A DNA stretch of 64,000 bases from Piscibacillus salipiscarius JCM 13188 (GCF_001311865.1 NZ_BBCD01000005.1:62001-126000); one strand, 5' to 3'; shown: positions 28,961-41,592, counted from the first letter of the stretch. Translations and numbers: made by a program. Notes: generated by a model not told the origin, from the letters alone.

Positions 28961-28989
28961 ATTTTAAACGAAATGTGTCAGTCAATCAA
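28961..28989 (-). promoter_or_regulatory. Promoter of pruA
   Basis: TTGATT and TAAAAT are separated by 17 bases on the minus strand, 55 bases before the pruA start. Confidence 0.55.
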
Positions 28990-29004
28990 ATCAAAAATTT
29001 TAGA

Positions 29005-30114
29005 TTATTCGTAAATGTGTACACTCGGATTCTCTTCGCCGGCCTTCCGATAAATTAACGCCTCTTGCTGGTTCGGCGATTCCACAGTTATTTCAACATC
29101 ATAAGAAGTAGGGAAATATTCAATAATTAAGCTATACAAGTGTTGTGAAAAAGCCACAACTTCTTGTTGACCATAAAATTCAATTGGAATATTAATAGAC
29201 ATATTCCGTAATTGATCCCCTTCATAGAACCCTCGTCCAATGACACCTGTATAATTTGGAAAAATGTTTGAACTTGTTGAGTGAATTCATTCATTAATTC
29301 ATATTGATCATAGTAGTTCTCTTGAGCTTCATCAGATGGAAACAATACATGGTTTTCATTTATGCTGTCCCAATCCTGAACTTGTTGTGATAACGGCTCA
29401 ACTACTGTTTTGGCAACAAAATTACCTGGAATAATCGCATTGTTACTATTTTCACGGTATAAAGCAACCATTACTGGAACATTTTCTAGTTCTTCAATAT
29501 CCCTAATTCTAGATAAAAGAGAATTCGTTACCTCTTTACCTTTTGACAACATTTCATCATAGCTAATATCAGTTGAATAAGAGTTTCCTTCGATGCTGAA
29601 TGAGTATTCAGATTTTAACGCAATCCCTATTGCAATGCCGCCTAATTCAACTCGGTTATCTTTTGTCCGCACGAGATAATTGTGTTCTAAAACGTGCGAG
29701 AAAATCCTAGGATTCTCTTCATGATACTTCTTCTTTTTACTGTTCTTATTCGGAGGATTTAGTGAGTCAATCCAGTCAAAGATCGTTCCTTCATCTAGAT
29801 ACTGTCCTTCTTGAAATAAATAGTCATCCGGACTAAAACGTATCTTTCGCATGTCTAATTAACCCAAGTTCTAATTCATCCACATCGTACCCATTTGCAA
29901 CCTGGCCTGTAATCGTACCTCTAGCTGCACTTGGCTTATAAGGAACAATAGTTTGATAGTCGTCCTCATTATACCGATTCGGAATAATTTTAGTTGTTTG
30001 TTCTTCTGGATTCGTTTCTTCCTCTTCCTGCACGACTTCTTCATCCGATTCGTATTGTGGTGTACAGGCGGATACGATGAGAAGAACTGATAATAATATT
30101 GCTAACTTCTTCAT
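29005..30114 (-). CDS. camS: CamS family sex-pheromone lipoprotein, two frameshifts
   Basis: The protein is exported as a lipoprotein: MKKLAILLSVLLIVSACTPQ ends in a lipobox with the modified Cys. CamS-like proteins release a heptapeptide pheromone from the signal peptide in staphylococci and enterococci; the role in bacilli (YerH) is unknown. The mature part contains NRYNEDDYQTIVPYKPSAAR and DYLFQEGQYLDEGTIFDWID. Breaks lie near 29845 and 29205; the last frame ends AGEENPSVHIYE. Start at 30114 is chosen for the signal peptide and the GGAAAG site. It lies directly downstream of ligA, as in B. subtilis. Confidence 0.85.
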
Positions 30115-30127
30115 GTCTTTCCACTCC

Positions 30128-32137
<2,010 letters not shown>

Positions 32138-34374
32138 TTATTCAATTTTATTAACCGGAGCAAAATTAGCTAACAAACGCTTCACGCCAACTGGAGATGG
32201 AAATGCGATATCTAATTCTTGGTTATCACCATCACCAACAACCTTGACGATCGTACCGACTCCCCACTTTTTTATGCTCAACTTTATCTCCAGGATTCCA
32301 GTTTTGTGGGGTGGTTGGAGCTGGGTTAATTTTCTTTGCGTAACGTTTTGGTTTCGGTTGTTCTGACCTTGACGATAGCTGGTTCATAGCCTGTTCTAAA
32401 CTTCCACCAGATTCAAACGCATATTACTTAGCGTGCCTTCTCGTTCTATAAGCTCAGATGGAATTTCATCTATAAAACGACTAGGCTGATTACTTTGCCT
32501 GCGTCCAAAGAACGTACGTGATGATGCATAGGTGATATATAATAACTGCTCAGCACGAGTAATACCTACATAAGCTAAACGACGCTCTTCTTCCATCTCC
32601 TCTTCATCAAATAGTGAACGACTGTGAGGAAAAATATTCTCTTCTAGCCCAATTAAGAAAACAATTGGAAACTCTAGCCCTTTAGCTGAGTGTAGCGTCA
32701 TAAGCGTCACTTTATTATCTGTTTCATCATCTGCTTGATCTAAATCAGATACTAATGCTAAATCTGTTAAAAACGCAATTAATGACTGGTCTTCCTCATT
32801 TGTTTCTTCGAACTGTTTAGTAACGGTTTTAAATTCATCTAAGTTTTCTAAACGGCCCTGAGCCTCTAGAGACTTATCCTTTTTCAGCTCCTCTTCATAG
32901 CCTGAGCGCGTTAACACTTCTTGCACTAAATCTGTGACCGTTAAAAACTCTTGTTGCTTGCGCCACTGTTCAATTAGCTGTCTAAAGTGATGAAGCTGAT
33001 TGACTGCCTTTTTTGATATACCGGCAAAATCTGAATCTCGAATAGCATCATATAACGATTGATCAGTCATTTCAGCATGTACTTGTAGTTTTTCAATTGA
33101 AGACTTACCAATCCCTCGTTTAGGTACATTAACCACTCTTAAAAAGCTGATATCATCATGGGGGTTTGCGATTAGTCTCAAATATGCAAGTAGATCCTTA
33201 ATTTCCTTACGGTCATAGAATTTCGTCCCGCCAATGATTTGATACGGAATGTTTGATTTCATCAAAACATCCTCCATCGCACGTGACTGTGCATTCGTAC
33301 GATACAGAATAGCGAAATCACGATAATCCCTTTTACCTTCATCTAAAATTTCTTGGATTTGATCTATGACATAACGAGCCTCCTGACGCTCATCATACGC
33401 TTCATAAAGTCTGATTTGTGTCCCATCAGGGTTGTCCGTCCATAATTCTTTAGGTTTTCTTGACGTATTGTGTTCAATCACAGTATTTGCTGCACCTAAA
33501 ATCGTTTTGTTGAACGATAGTTTTGTTCAAGTAAAATCACCTTCGCATTCGGGTAATCCTCTTCAAACGATAAAATATTATAAATATCCGCCCCGCGCCA
33601 TTTATAAATCGACTGATCGGAATCACCAACAACGCATAAGTTTTTAAATCGAGAAGCCAATAGTTTAACAAGTTGATACTGCGCTCTGTTCGTATCTTGA
33701 TACTCATCGACATGTATGTACTGGAAACGGTTTTGATAAAACTTAAGAGTCTCTGGCACACGATCAAATAAATGAAACGTCTCCATAATTAAACCATCAA
33801 AATCAAGCGCCTGATTCTTCCTTAAAATAGCTTGATACGTTTCATATAGTTGTGCAATGACTTCTTCGTAATAGTTATTAGCCTCATTTTTCATTACTTG
33901 AGGTGTTTTAAGCTGATTTTTGGCAGCACTAATCGCAAATAAAACAGCTTTAGGATTATACTGCTTAGAATCAACATTATTCATACGTAATGACTCTTTC
34001 ACGGCCTGAAGCTGATCAGTCATGTCATAAATAGCAAAGTTACGGTCAATGCCGATTCTGTCTCCATCACGGCGCAAGATCCTAACGCAAAGCGAGTGGA
34101 AGGTGGACATGATAATATTTTTTGCTTCATCACCAACTAAACGTTCCACACGATCCTTCATCTCACGAGCTGCCTTGTTCGTAAACGTAATGGCCAAAAT
34201 GTTGTATGGATTTACATCTTTTTCAGCTAATAAATATGCAATGCGATGTGTAAGAACACGTGTTTTACCACTACCAGCACCTGCCATGATTAGTAATGGC
34301 CCTTCTGTATGTTGCACCGCTTCTTGTTGCGGTTTGTTCATGCCACTTAAAATTTCATTGGCTGTTAAACTCAA
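32138..34374 (-). CDS. pcrA: ATP-dependent DNA helicase PcrA, three frameshifts
   Basis: PcrA is the essential UvrD-type 3'-5' helicase of Firmicutes used in repair, plasmid replication and removal of proteins from DNA. Visible motifs are Q motif [10 protein letters not shown], Walker [33 protein letters not shown] (motif II), [14 protein letters not shown] (III), and [19 protein letters not shown] (V-VI region). Breaks lie near 33490, 32400 and 32300. The C-terminal RNA-polymerase-interacting region is readable after repair ([20 protein letters not shown]). About 746 residues. It is 16 bases from ligA. Confidence 0.94.
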
Positions 34375-34387
34375 CTTTGACCCACCT

Positions 34388-35086
34388 TTATTTCGAATTC
34401 ACTTTCTTAACAGCATGTACCGTCCGGAGTGCTGCTTTGATATCTTCATAAATGACGTTACCGACAACCACAATATCTGACCGTTCCGCCATTTCAGTTG
34501 CTTGTTGCTTCGTTTGAATACCGCCACCATAGATTAACACAGCATTATCCAAAGCTTCATGAACGTTTTGGACTAAATCTGGATTGCCATAAGTCCCGCT
34601 ATATTCTAAGTAGACGAATGGAAGCCGCATGAGTTTCTCAGCAGTTTGAGCATATGCCACGACGTCATCATCATCTAATGGAATTGAATTGGTGTACCTA
34701 TAAGCTTTTGAATTAGAATTGAGCATAATATAGCCCTCTGTTAATAATTCTTCCCATTCGATAAACTCGCCATAAGTTTTAACCGCTTCTTGGTGCAGTC
34801 CAATAATCCATTTACGATCTTCACTGTTCAGCACCATTGGGATAAAATAAAAATCAAATCCAGGAGTTACCGACTCAATATTGGATACTTCTAAAATACA
34901 CGGAACAGTATACCGTCTAACTCTAGCTAGCATATTGATGACATCATCTAGCGTCACATCATCCGTTCCGCCGACTATGATGGCATCCGTTCCCGACTCG
35001 CAAATCGCTTCTAAATCTTCATCTGATATTTCCTTGTTTGGATCAAGTTTAAATATATGTCTCCACGTGCTAAAGTCTTCGATCAC
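34388..35086 (-). CDS. pcrB: Heptaprenylglyceryl phosphate synthase PcrB
   Basis: PcrB transfers a heptaprenyl group to glycerol-1-phosphate, making an ether lipid of the archaeal type. The TIM barrel is intact at 232 residues: [15 protein letters not shown] binds phosphate, [15 protein letters not shown] and [20 protein letters not shown] are characteristic. It leads the pcrB-pcrA-ligA-camS operon, with 13 bases to pcrA. GGAGGAATG precedes the start. Confidence 0.92.
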   Translation of the reverse strand: MIEDFSTWRHIFKLDPNKEISDEDLEAICESGTDAIIVGGTDDVTLDDVINMLARVRRYTVPCILEVSNIESVTPGFDFYFIPMVLNSEDRKWIIGLHQEAVKTYGEFIEWEELLTEGYIMLNSNSKAYRYTNSIPLDDDDVVAYAQTAEKLMRLPFVYLEYSGTYGNPDLVQNVHEALDNAVLIYGGGIQTKQQATEMAERSDIVVVGNVIYEDIKAALRTVHAVKKVNSK

Positions 35087-35176
35087 GATTTCATTCCTCC
35101 AACTGACTACTTCACCTTCTCATTATATCAGAAATTAAAGCTCAATTTGAGGGTTTCATATAGTGTTAATATTTTG

Positions 35177-35205
35177 TTTATAAAAGTTGAGAAGCGTGGT
35201 ACAAT
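35177..35205 (+). promoter_or_regulatory. Candidate promoter of the glyS T-box leader
   Basis: TTTATA and TACAAT are separated by 17 bases upstream of the T-box leader. The -35 is weak. Confidence 0.4.
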
Positions 35206-35229
35206 ATGCTAATATAAGATATCAATTAC

Positions 35230-35437
35230 ATAAAACGTTGAAGGGTTAATAGTAGCTAAGCTCGATGCTCATAGCGATTCAGGGATGGTGAGAGCCTGAA
35301 AGTATAGTTTAGTGAAAAGGCAACCTGGAGTTTTCGTTCTGAAAGAGGGCATGCTTGGCATGTCAATCAGGGTGGAACCGCGGGAGATACACTCTCGTCC
35401 CTGGGCTGGTTAAGCCCATGTGGACGGGAGTTTTTTA
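35230..35437 (+). promoter_or_regulatory. T-box riboswitch leader of glyS
   Basis: The leader has stem I with the apical GATGGTGAGAGCCTGA region, the invariant T-box AGGGTGGAACCGCG (35369-35382), and a terminator with arms CTCTCGTCC and GGACGGGAG followed by TTTTTT (35391-35437). Uncharged tRNA(Gly) is expected to stabilise the antiterminator and allow transcription of glyS. I did not assign the specifier codon. The general layout resembles B. subtilis glyQS. Confidence 0.9.
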
Positions 35438-35469
35438 GTTTATAAGCATTATTGGTTCTATAACAATGG

Positions 35470-35601
35470 TGCGTTGTAAGTGAAGCGAAAGGCGGCGACT
35501 CCTAGAGGATTAGCGCGAGGCGAAATCACGCGAAACGAACGATGTGAGTTTCGTGAAGTTAAGACCGCGCCCTCAGGAAAGCGTCCGCCTGTAGCGAAAC
35601 A
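35470..35601. repeat. Copy R1 of a 130-bp palindromic repeat family
   Basis: The segment carries AAAGGCGGCGACTCCT at one end and CAGGAAAGCGTCCGCC at the other, with an inner hairpin CGAAAC/GTTTCG. It is related to R2 (55053-55181) and R3 (59253-59386). It sits between the T-box terminator and glyS, so it is transcribed as part of the glyS leader. Confidence 0.75.
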
Positions 35602-35634
35602 AAATGATATCACTTAAAAGGGAGGCCAATTACA

Positions 35635-37014
35635 ATGGCAAAAGATATGGAACAATTAGTCAATCACGCTAAACATCGTGGATTTGTTTTTCAAGGCTCT
35701 GAAATCTACGGAGGCCTAGCCAACACTTGGGATTACGGCCCATTAGGTGTCGAAGTCAAGAAAAACTTAAAAGACGCATGGTGGAAAAAATTCGTCCAGC
35801 AGTCACCTTACAATGTCGGATTAGATGCTGCTATTTTAATGAACCCAAAGACTTGGGAAGCATCAGGTCACTTAGGTAACTTTAACGACCCTATGATTGA
35901 CTGTAAAGACTGTAAATCACGCCACCGCGCTGACCACCTCATCGAAAACCACTTTGAAGCGAAAGGTGAAGAACGTGTAGTCGATGGGTTACCTTTGACG
36001 AGTTAGAAAAAATTATTAAGAAAGAAGGCATAACGTGCCCGAACTGTGGTTCAAGCAACTTTACGGATATCCGTCAGTTCAACTTAATGTTTAAAACTCA
36101 TCAAGGTGTCACAGAGGATTCTTCAGATGAAATTTATATGCGTCCTGAAACAGCGCAAGGTATTTTTGTTAACTTTAAGAACGTTCAACGTTCGATGCGT
36201 AAAAAACTGCCTTTCGGTATCGCACAAATCGGCAAAAGTTTCCGTAACGAAATCACGCCAGGTAACTTCATTTTCCGTACACGTGAATTCGAACAATGGA
36301 GATGGAATTCTTCTGTAAACCAGGTGAAGAGATGGAGTGGTATAACTACTGGTTAGACTTCTGCCACAACTGGTTAACAGATTTAGGGTTAGATAATGAC
36401 AGAATCCGCCGTCGCGAACACGATTCTGAAGAGCTATCTCATTATAGTAATGCGACAACTGATTTAGAGTATCAGTTCCCATTCGGTTGGGGTGAGTTAT
36501 GGGGAATCGCCTCTCGCACAGATTACGACTTAAGCAAGCATGCTGAACACTCAGGTGAAGATATGCAATACATCGATCAGCAAACAAATGAGCGCTATGT
36601 ACCCTATGTCATTGAACCCGCATTAGGCGCAGACCGCCTTGCATTAGCTTTCTTAGCAGATGCATATGTGGAAGAAGAACTTGAAGATGGCACATCTCGT
36701 ACGGTAATGAAGTTCCATCCAGCCGTTGCACCATTAAAGCATCAGTCTTTCCTTTATCTAAAAAGCTAAGCGAAGAGGCTCAAGAAGTATTCGCTGATCT
36801 ATCTCAAGACTTCATGGTCGATTATGATGAGTCAGGATCAATCGGTAAACGTTACCGACGTCACGACGAAATCGGAACGCCATTTTGTATTACGTATGAC
36901 TTTGATTCAAAAGAAGACGGCCAAGTCACCGTACGCGACCGTGACACGATGGAACAGAAGCGTATGCCAATATCTGAACTAAAAACTTTCTTACAAGACA
37001 AAGTGAAATACTAA
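35635..37014 (+). CDS. glyS: Glycyl-tRNA synthetase (alpha2 type), three frameshifts
   Basis: The class II enzyme attaches glycine to tRNA(Gly). The N-terminal frame reads [40 protein letters not shown] and [20 protein letters not shown]. The middle has [20 protein letters not shown] (motif 1-2 region) and [18 protein letters not shown]. The end has [15 protein letters not shown] (motif 3) and an anticodon-binding domain with [20 protein letters not shown]. Breaks lie near 35995, 36297 and 36745, each repairable by one base. About 460 residues. The T-box upstream confirms regulation by glycine charging. Confidence 0.92.
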
Positions 37015-37018
37015 ACTT

Positions 37019-37050
37019 CAAAGCCTCTACATCAAGTAGGGGCTTTAAGT
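37019..37050 (+). terminator. Terminator-like hairpin after glyS
   Basis: AAAGCCTCTAC and GTAGGGGCTTT pair around ATCAA. The following T tract is short, so some read-through into crcB is possible. Confidence 0.55.
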
Positions 37051-37063
37051 ATACGGAGGAATC

Positions 37064-37455
37064 ATGATGAAAGCACGTCTATCGGATTGGCTGTGGGTAG
37101 GCTTAGGTGGTGCTACAGGGACACTAGCTAGAGGAGGCATCGCTGAATTTTTTAGCTTTTCCTCTTTCCCAACAGGCACCTTAATCGTCAATCTAGTCGG
37201 AAGTTTACTATTAGGAGGTTTTACGGCCTACTTATTTTTCAGAAAAATAACACGCTTCATTTATTATTTGGCGTCGGGTTTTGTGGTTCTTTTACAACCA
37301 TGTCGATGTTCGCTGCCGATGCCACTATATTGTTATCAACGTCGGCCTTTCAATTTTTAGCATATGTTCTAGCTTCAGTAATTGGTGGTATTTTATTAGC
37401 CATGCTCGGCTTTTGGATTATTAAAAACATATACGAAAGGGGCCAAGCAGCATGA
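37064..37455 (+). CDS. crcB: Fluoride channel CrcB/Fluc, first copy, one frameshift
   Basis: Fluc proteins are small four-helix channels that expel fluoride. The frame begins MMKARLSDWLWVGLGGATGT and FPTGTLIVNLVGSLLLG, a characteristic Fluc segment. One base missing near 37272 shifts the frame; the repaired text is GFCGSFTTMSMFAADA, the conserved FTTFS-like pore region, and the tail ends NIYERGQAA. About 131 residues. Its stop overlaps the start of the second copy (ATGA), as in heteromeric Fluc pairs. No fluoride riboswitch is visible upstream. Confidence 0.85.
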
Positions 37456-37796
37456 ACCTATTGATTCTGGCCCTAGGCGGCGCACTTGGAGCCATTAGCC
37501 GTTTTGAAGTCGTCAACTTGTTCGAGAAAAAGCACCCCTTCCCTTTTTCGACACTTGTTATTAACCTAATTGGCTCAGCACTTCTCGGCATTGTAATGGC
37601 CATTTTCATAGAAACTCAATATGTTTATACATTTTTCGCAGTTGGCTTTCTAGGTGCGTTTACAACCTTTTCAACCTTTTGCGTTGAGTCCATGAAGCTC
37701 ATTCAAGAACAACAATGGATCACCTTCATATTATATCTCACCACTACTATTCTAGGCTCAATCCTATCCTTCACCCTTACATTTTTCCTATTTTAA
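37452..37796 (+). CDS. crcB: Fluoride channel CrcB/Fluc, second copy
   Basis: An intact 114-residue Fluc protein: ALGGALGAISRFEVVNL, FSTLVINLIGSALLGIVMA, and VGFLGAFTTFSTFCVESMKL with the fluoride-binding Phe/Thr box. It overlaps crcB1 by four bases, so the two are translated together and probably act as a pair. A terminator follows. Confidence 0.92.
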   Translation: MNLLILALGGALGAISRFEVVNLFEKKHPFPFSTLVINLIGSALLGIVMAIFIETQYVYTFFAVGFLGAFTTFSTFCVESMKLIQEQQWITFILYLTTTILGSILSFTLTFFLF

Positions 37797-37799
37797 GCA

Positions 37800-37835
37800 A
37801 AACACTTACCACCCAGGGTGAAGTGTGTTATTATT
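37800..37835 (+). terminator. Terminator of the crcB pair
   Basis: AACACTT-ACCACCC pairs with GGGTG-AAGTGTGTT around a short loop, followed by ATTATTTATTT. Confidence 0.65.
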
Positions 37836-37881
37836 TATTTATAATAATTATAAAGTAATAATTTTTTATAAAAAAGTGTTC

Positions 37882-37990
37882 ACCTGCATGCTTTTTGATT
37901 TAGCTACAGGTTTTAACGATTTGCCTGCGAGTTAATTGAAATTACCTGTAAGTTTTCCGAAATTAGCTACAAGTCATTATCTGCAAGTTT
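37882..37990. repeat. Array C: six CTRCAAG-type cores, mostly 21 bp apart
   Basis: The cores CTGCATG, CTACAGG, CTGCGAG, CTGTAAG, CTACAAG and CTGCAAG begin at 37884, 37904, 37925, 37946, 37967 and 37981, giving spacings 20, 21, 21, 21 and 14. The intervals are unique and T-rich. The array lies between the crcB terminator and the start of the P-type ATPase gene, which is 38 bases further on. It differs in sequence from arrays A and B but has the same spacing rule. Confidence 0.7.
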
Positions 37991-38024
37991 CAAACACTTA
38001 CACATGAATTGGGAGGGGAATGTG

Positions 38025-39920
38025 ATGGAATTATCCAATACTTATAAACAACCGTTTTTGGAGAAATTGTCGATTCACAGAGAACTTATTTTTGCTATTG
38101 TTGGTGGACTTTTACTATTACTTGCTTACTTAAGTGAAATAAATCAAGCAAATGGCGTTTGGGTAGCGATGCTTTATGTTCTGGCCTACATAATAGGCGG
38201 ATACTATAAAGCAAAAGAAGGAATTGAAGATCTCATTTATGATAAAAGCTTAAACGTTGAGATTTTAATGATTATTGCAGCTGTCGGGGCTGCATCAATT
38301 GGCTACTGGCATGAAGGTGCTATCCTGATTTTCATCTTTTCATTAAGTGGAGCACTGGAAACTTACTCTCTACAAAAAAGTGAAAAAGATCTATCCAAAC
38401 TTATTAAACTAGCACCAGAAGAAGCAAACCTAATAACCGAGCATGATACAGTCACTCCAGTCAGGGTTAGTCAGCTTGAAATAGGAGATAGAATTCTAAT
38501 TAGAATGGTGAGCGTGTCCCTGCAGATGGAAAAATTATGAGCGGGATTACATCCATTGATGAGTCTACAATTACAGGTGAATCGATGCCTGTCAATAAGA
38601 CGTTGGGGATGAAGTGTTTAACGGGACAATGAATGGAAGTGGTTCAATTGTTGTTGAAGTGACCAAAAGGATGAAGATTCGCTATTTCAAAAGATGATTC
38701 GTCTTGTTGAAGAAGCTAAAGGAAATCGCCCTCCCTCCCAACAGTTGATAGAAAAATTGAAGGCCCGTATGTTATTACTGTATTAGTCGTCGTATCACTC
38801 ATGCTCGTCATACCACCCTTCGCTTTTGACTGGAGTTTTGACCAACCTTTTACCGAGCCATGGTGTTACTAGTAGTTGCATCACCTTGTGCAGTCGTCGC
38901 CTCCATCATGCCTGCATTATTATCTGCAATCAGTTCAGGAGCAAGAAATGGTGTTTTAATGAAAGGTGGCACCTACTTAGAAAAGCTATCTAAAGTTAAA
39001 GCTGTTGCTTTTGATAAAACAGGAACAATTACAAAAGGCGAGCCAGAGGTTACGGACTTTGAAACTGTAATAGATGACGAAAATATTTTACAAAACATCC
39101 TAGCGATTGAAAAACAGTCGAGTCACCCATTAGCACGTGCGATTGTCTCGTTTGCTGAAACTCGTGGCAGTACTAGGCAAGTGTCTGTACAGTCAACTGA
39201 AGACATACCTGGACAGGGAGTTAGAGCAGTGATTGGTGACAATGTATGGATGCTCGGAAACGAACGACTTATTGAGAAGGTGGAGGTTTTTCCAGATTTA
39301 TTACGTAAAAAACGTGAATTACTTCAAAGCGAAGGGAAAACTGTTGTCTATGTGGCTAAAGATGATAAGTTGGTTGCTGTGATTGGCGTCAAAGACCAGA
39401 TTAGACCAGAAGCCAAGGCGCTCATTCAATTTTTAAATCAACAAGGTGTTAAACAATCATGATCACCGGTGATCATGAACAGACTGCCGCTTCAATTGGT
39501 CATGAAGCCGGCTTGAAAGAATGGATTTCGGAATGTTTACCAGAGGAGAAGGTTTTACAAATTGAAAAACTTAGAGAAGCTTACGGGTCTGTCGCCATGG
39601 TCGGCGATGGTGTGAATGATGCACCGGCTATGGCGAAAGCCGATATTGGAATCGCAATGGGCAATGGAACAGACGTCGCCATTGAAACATCGGACTTAGT
39701 CTTGATGAACAGCGAACTACACAAAATTGAACGCTCTTACAAACTATCAACAAAACTGAACCGAATCATTAAACAAAATCTCGTCTTCTCAATTGCTGTT
39801 ATTATTCTATTAATCACAGCTAACTTTGCTCAAAGCTTAACACTTCCATTAGGCGTCATCGGCCATGAAGGTAGTACAATTCTCGTGATCTTGAATGGTC
39901 TTCGACTATTAAGAGGGTAA
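38025..39920 (+). CDS. Heavy-metal P1B-type ATPase, about six frameshifts
   Basis: The pump drives metal ions across the membrane with ATP. All P-type motifs can be read across the shifted frames: STITGES (actuator), [19 protein letters not shown] with the SPC metal site in the membrane, [19 protein letters not shown] with the phosphorylated Asp, [10 protein letters not shown], and [20 protein letters not shown]. The protein has no N-terminal metal-binding domain, and the APC/SPC type with a Zn/Cd/Co-like context (ZosA/CadA relatives) is the best guess. Four to six single-base deletions fall in 38510-38860 and one near 39460. Start at 38025 follows GGGAGGGG. Confidence 0.82.
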
Positions 39921-39926
39921 TAGGTA

Positions 39927-39955
39927 AGGAACCTCGCGCGCGAGGTTCCTTTTTA
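39927..39955 (+). terminator. Terminator of the P-type ATPase gene
   Basis: AGGAACCTCG and CGAGGTTCCT form a perfect stem around CGCG, followed by TTTTATA. Confidence 0.92.
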
Positions 39956-40111
39956 TATGAGATCTGACACGGGTATCAACGAGTTTATTAAGGATAACCT
40001 TTTAAAGAATAACATAAAGTTTAAAAGTAACTAACAAATAGTTTACTCAGTAAATACTCGTTTAGATGCATTTTTTAATGATATAATTAGTGAAATGCTA
40101 GGAGAAGGGCG

Positions 40112-40921
40112 ATGGTTAAAATAAAACGTTTAAAAGCCGGTTATGGTCTAGATGATCATGGTTATATAGTCAGTGATGTTAGCAAAGACAAAATTGGTGA
40201 TATCTATGCTTCTTGCATACAAGATTCTATCGTGAGCCTCAAGAGTTCATTCCGCCAACACTTGCACAGTGTTTATGTGTACGGTAGTGTAGCAAGAGGT
40301 GAAGCCATCGTAAAAAAGTCAGATTTAGATCTTATTGCCATGTTCAATTCTAAACTGAGTTCTGATCAATTAGGTGAGTTAAAGAAACTTGCTGGGATAT
40401 TGTCTGAAAAGTATCGTTCTTTAGTTCGTGATGTTGGTATAGCTGTAGCAGATTACGACTACATAGTTGACCCTACTAATTATTATGAAAATGCATTCCT
40501 TAAGGAACTCTGTGTTTGTGTGTATGGTGAGGATTTAGGAGAACGGTTTGATCCATATAAACTTACACCAGAAATTGCCATCCGTTTTAATGGTGATATT
40601 AATGATGTTCTAAACAGGACACTTAATAGATTAGAAACAGCTTCTAAGAAAGACTTTAAAACATTTACACAAAACTTCGCTCGTAAACTCATTCGAACAT
40701 ACTACACAATGGTGATGGTACGTTCTCAAATTTGGACGACACGACTTGACGAACAGTCCAAAGTCTTTCTTATTTACTTTCCAGAAAAAGAACCGATCAT
40801 TCGCACCCTGCTCGACTGGATAGATAATCCGCCGAAGGATCAAAAGGTTGTCATTGAGTTGTTTAAAAATGAAGGAGAATGGGCTGGTGCAAACTTTACA
40901 AATGAAGCCCAAATTCATTAA
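40112..40921 (+). CDS. Nucleotidyltransferase-domain protein
   Basis: An intact 269-residue protein. Residues 55-85 carry the polymerase-beta-type site VYVYGSVARGEAIVKKSDLD with GS and the DxD metal-binding pair. The C-terminal half is helical. It resembles aminoglycoside nucleotidyltransferase relatives, but resistance cannot be claimed from sequence; the substrate is unknown. The ribosome binding site GGAGAAGGG precedes the ATG, and a terminator follows. Confidence 0.75.
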   Translation: MVKIKRLKAGYGLDDHGYIVSDVSKDKIGDIYASCIQDSIVSLKSSFRQHLHSVYVYGSVARGEAIVKKSDLDLIAMFNSKLSSDQLGELKKLAGILSEKYRSLVRDVGIAVADYDYIVDPTNYYENAFLKELCVCVYGEDLGERFDPYKLTPEIAIRFNGDINDVLNRTLNRLETASKKDFKTFTQNFARKLIRTYYTMVMVRSQIWTTRLDEQSKVFLIYFPEKEPIIRTLLDWIDNPPKDQKVVIELFKNEGEWAGANFTNEAQIH

Positions 40922-40957
40922 TAAATCCAAAGTATTTTAAAAATAAATAACATACAT

Positions 40958-40985
40958 AAGCTTGGGTCTTACCCAAGTTTTTGTG
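40958..40985 (+). terminator. Terminator of the nucleotidyltransferase gene
   Basis: CTTGGGT and ACCCAAG pair around CTT, flanked by AAG and TTTTTG. Confidence 0.75.
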
Positions 40986-41040
40986 TTTGATTAAGTCAAT
41001 AAATTAATAGTAATTTCGTAATTTTATTCAATAACTTTTA

Positions 41041-41069
41041 TTGATAAACGATAAAAAACATACTATAAT
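41041..41069 (+). promoter_or_regulatory. Sigma-A promoter of the DUF2975/XRE unit
   Basis: TTGATA and TATAAT are separated by 17 bases, 30 bases before the first gene. Confidence 0.7.
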
Positions 41070-41099
41070 GAACCTACAACAAAATGTGAGGTGTGTGTG

Positions 41100-41581
41100 A
41101 TGAAAAATGGTTCAACGCTTTTCTTACGTTTAGCTGTCATCCTACTTGGTCTTCCAGTTTTAGCTTTGTGTATCTTTTTAGTTCCTAATATTGGAGACTT
41201 CGCAGCTGAACTATACCCTGAAATGGAATTTATAAAATATCTTGTCATTGTGTTCTTTTATGTGACGGCCATACCTTTTATTATGCTTTATACCAAGCTT
41301 TTAAACTGTTAAACTTTATTGATCAGAATCTTGCTTTTTCTGAGTTATCTGTCCACGCTTTAAAAACGATTAAGTTAAGTGCTGTCACTCTTGGGACCTT
41401 GTATATATTCGGAATGCCTTTATTTTATTTAGTAGCTGAACGGGATGACGCACCTGGAATAATTTTAATTGGTATGATTATTATAGCTGCGTCAATAGTT
41501 GTTGCAGTTTTTGCGGCTGTTCTACAAAAGTTGTTACAACAGGCAATTAATTATAAAAAAGAAAATGAATTAACGGTCTGA
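41100..41581 (+). CDS. DUF2975 membrane protein, one frameshift
   Basis: The protein has four predicted helices. The first frame reads MKNGSTLFLRLAVILLGLPV, then FYVTAIPFIMLYTKLL. One base missing near 41297 (an A in the AAGCTTTTAAAC region) shifts the frame; it continues LNFIDQNLAFSELSVHALKT and ends NYKKENELTV. DUF2975 proteins occur next to small XRE regulators like the one that follows, but their function is unknown. Start at 41100 follows GTGAGGTG. Confidence 0.75.
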
Positions 41582-41592
41582 GGTGAATACAC

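Noticed and set aside
37014-37064. Fluoride riboswitch before the crcB pair
   Set aside because: The 50-base gap holds only a terminator-like hairpin and the ribosome binding site; the conserved fluoride riboswitch core is absent.
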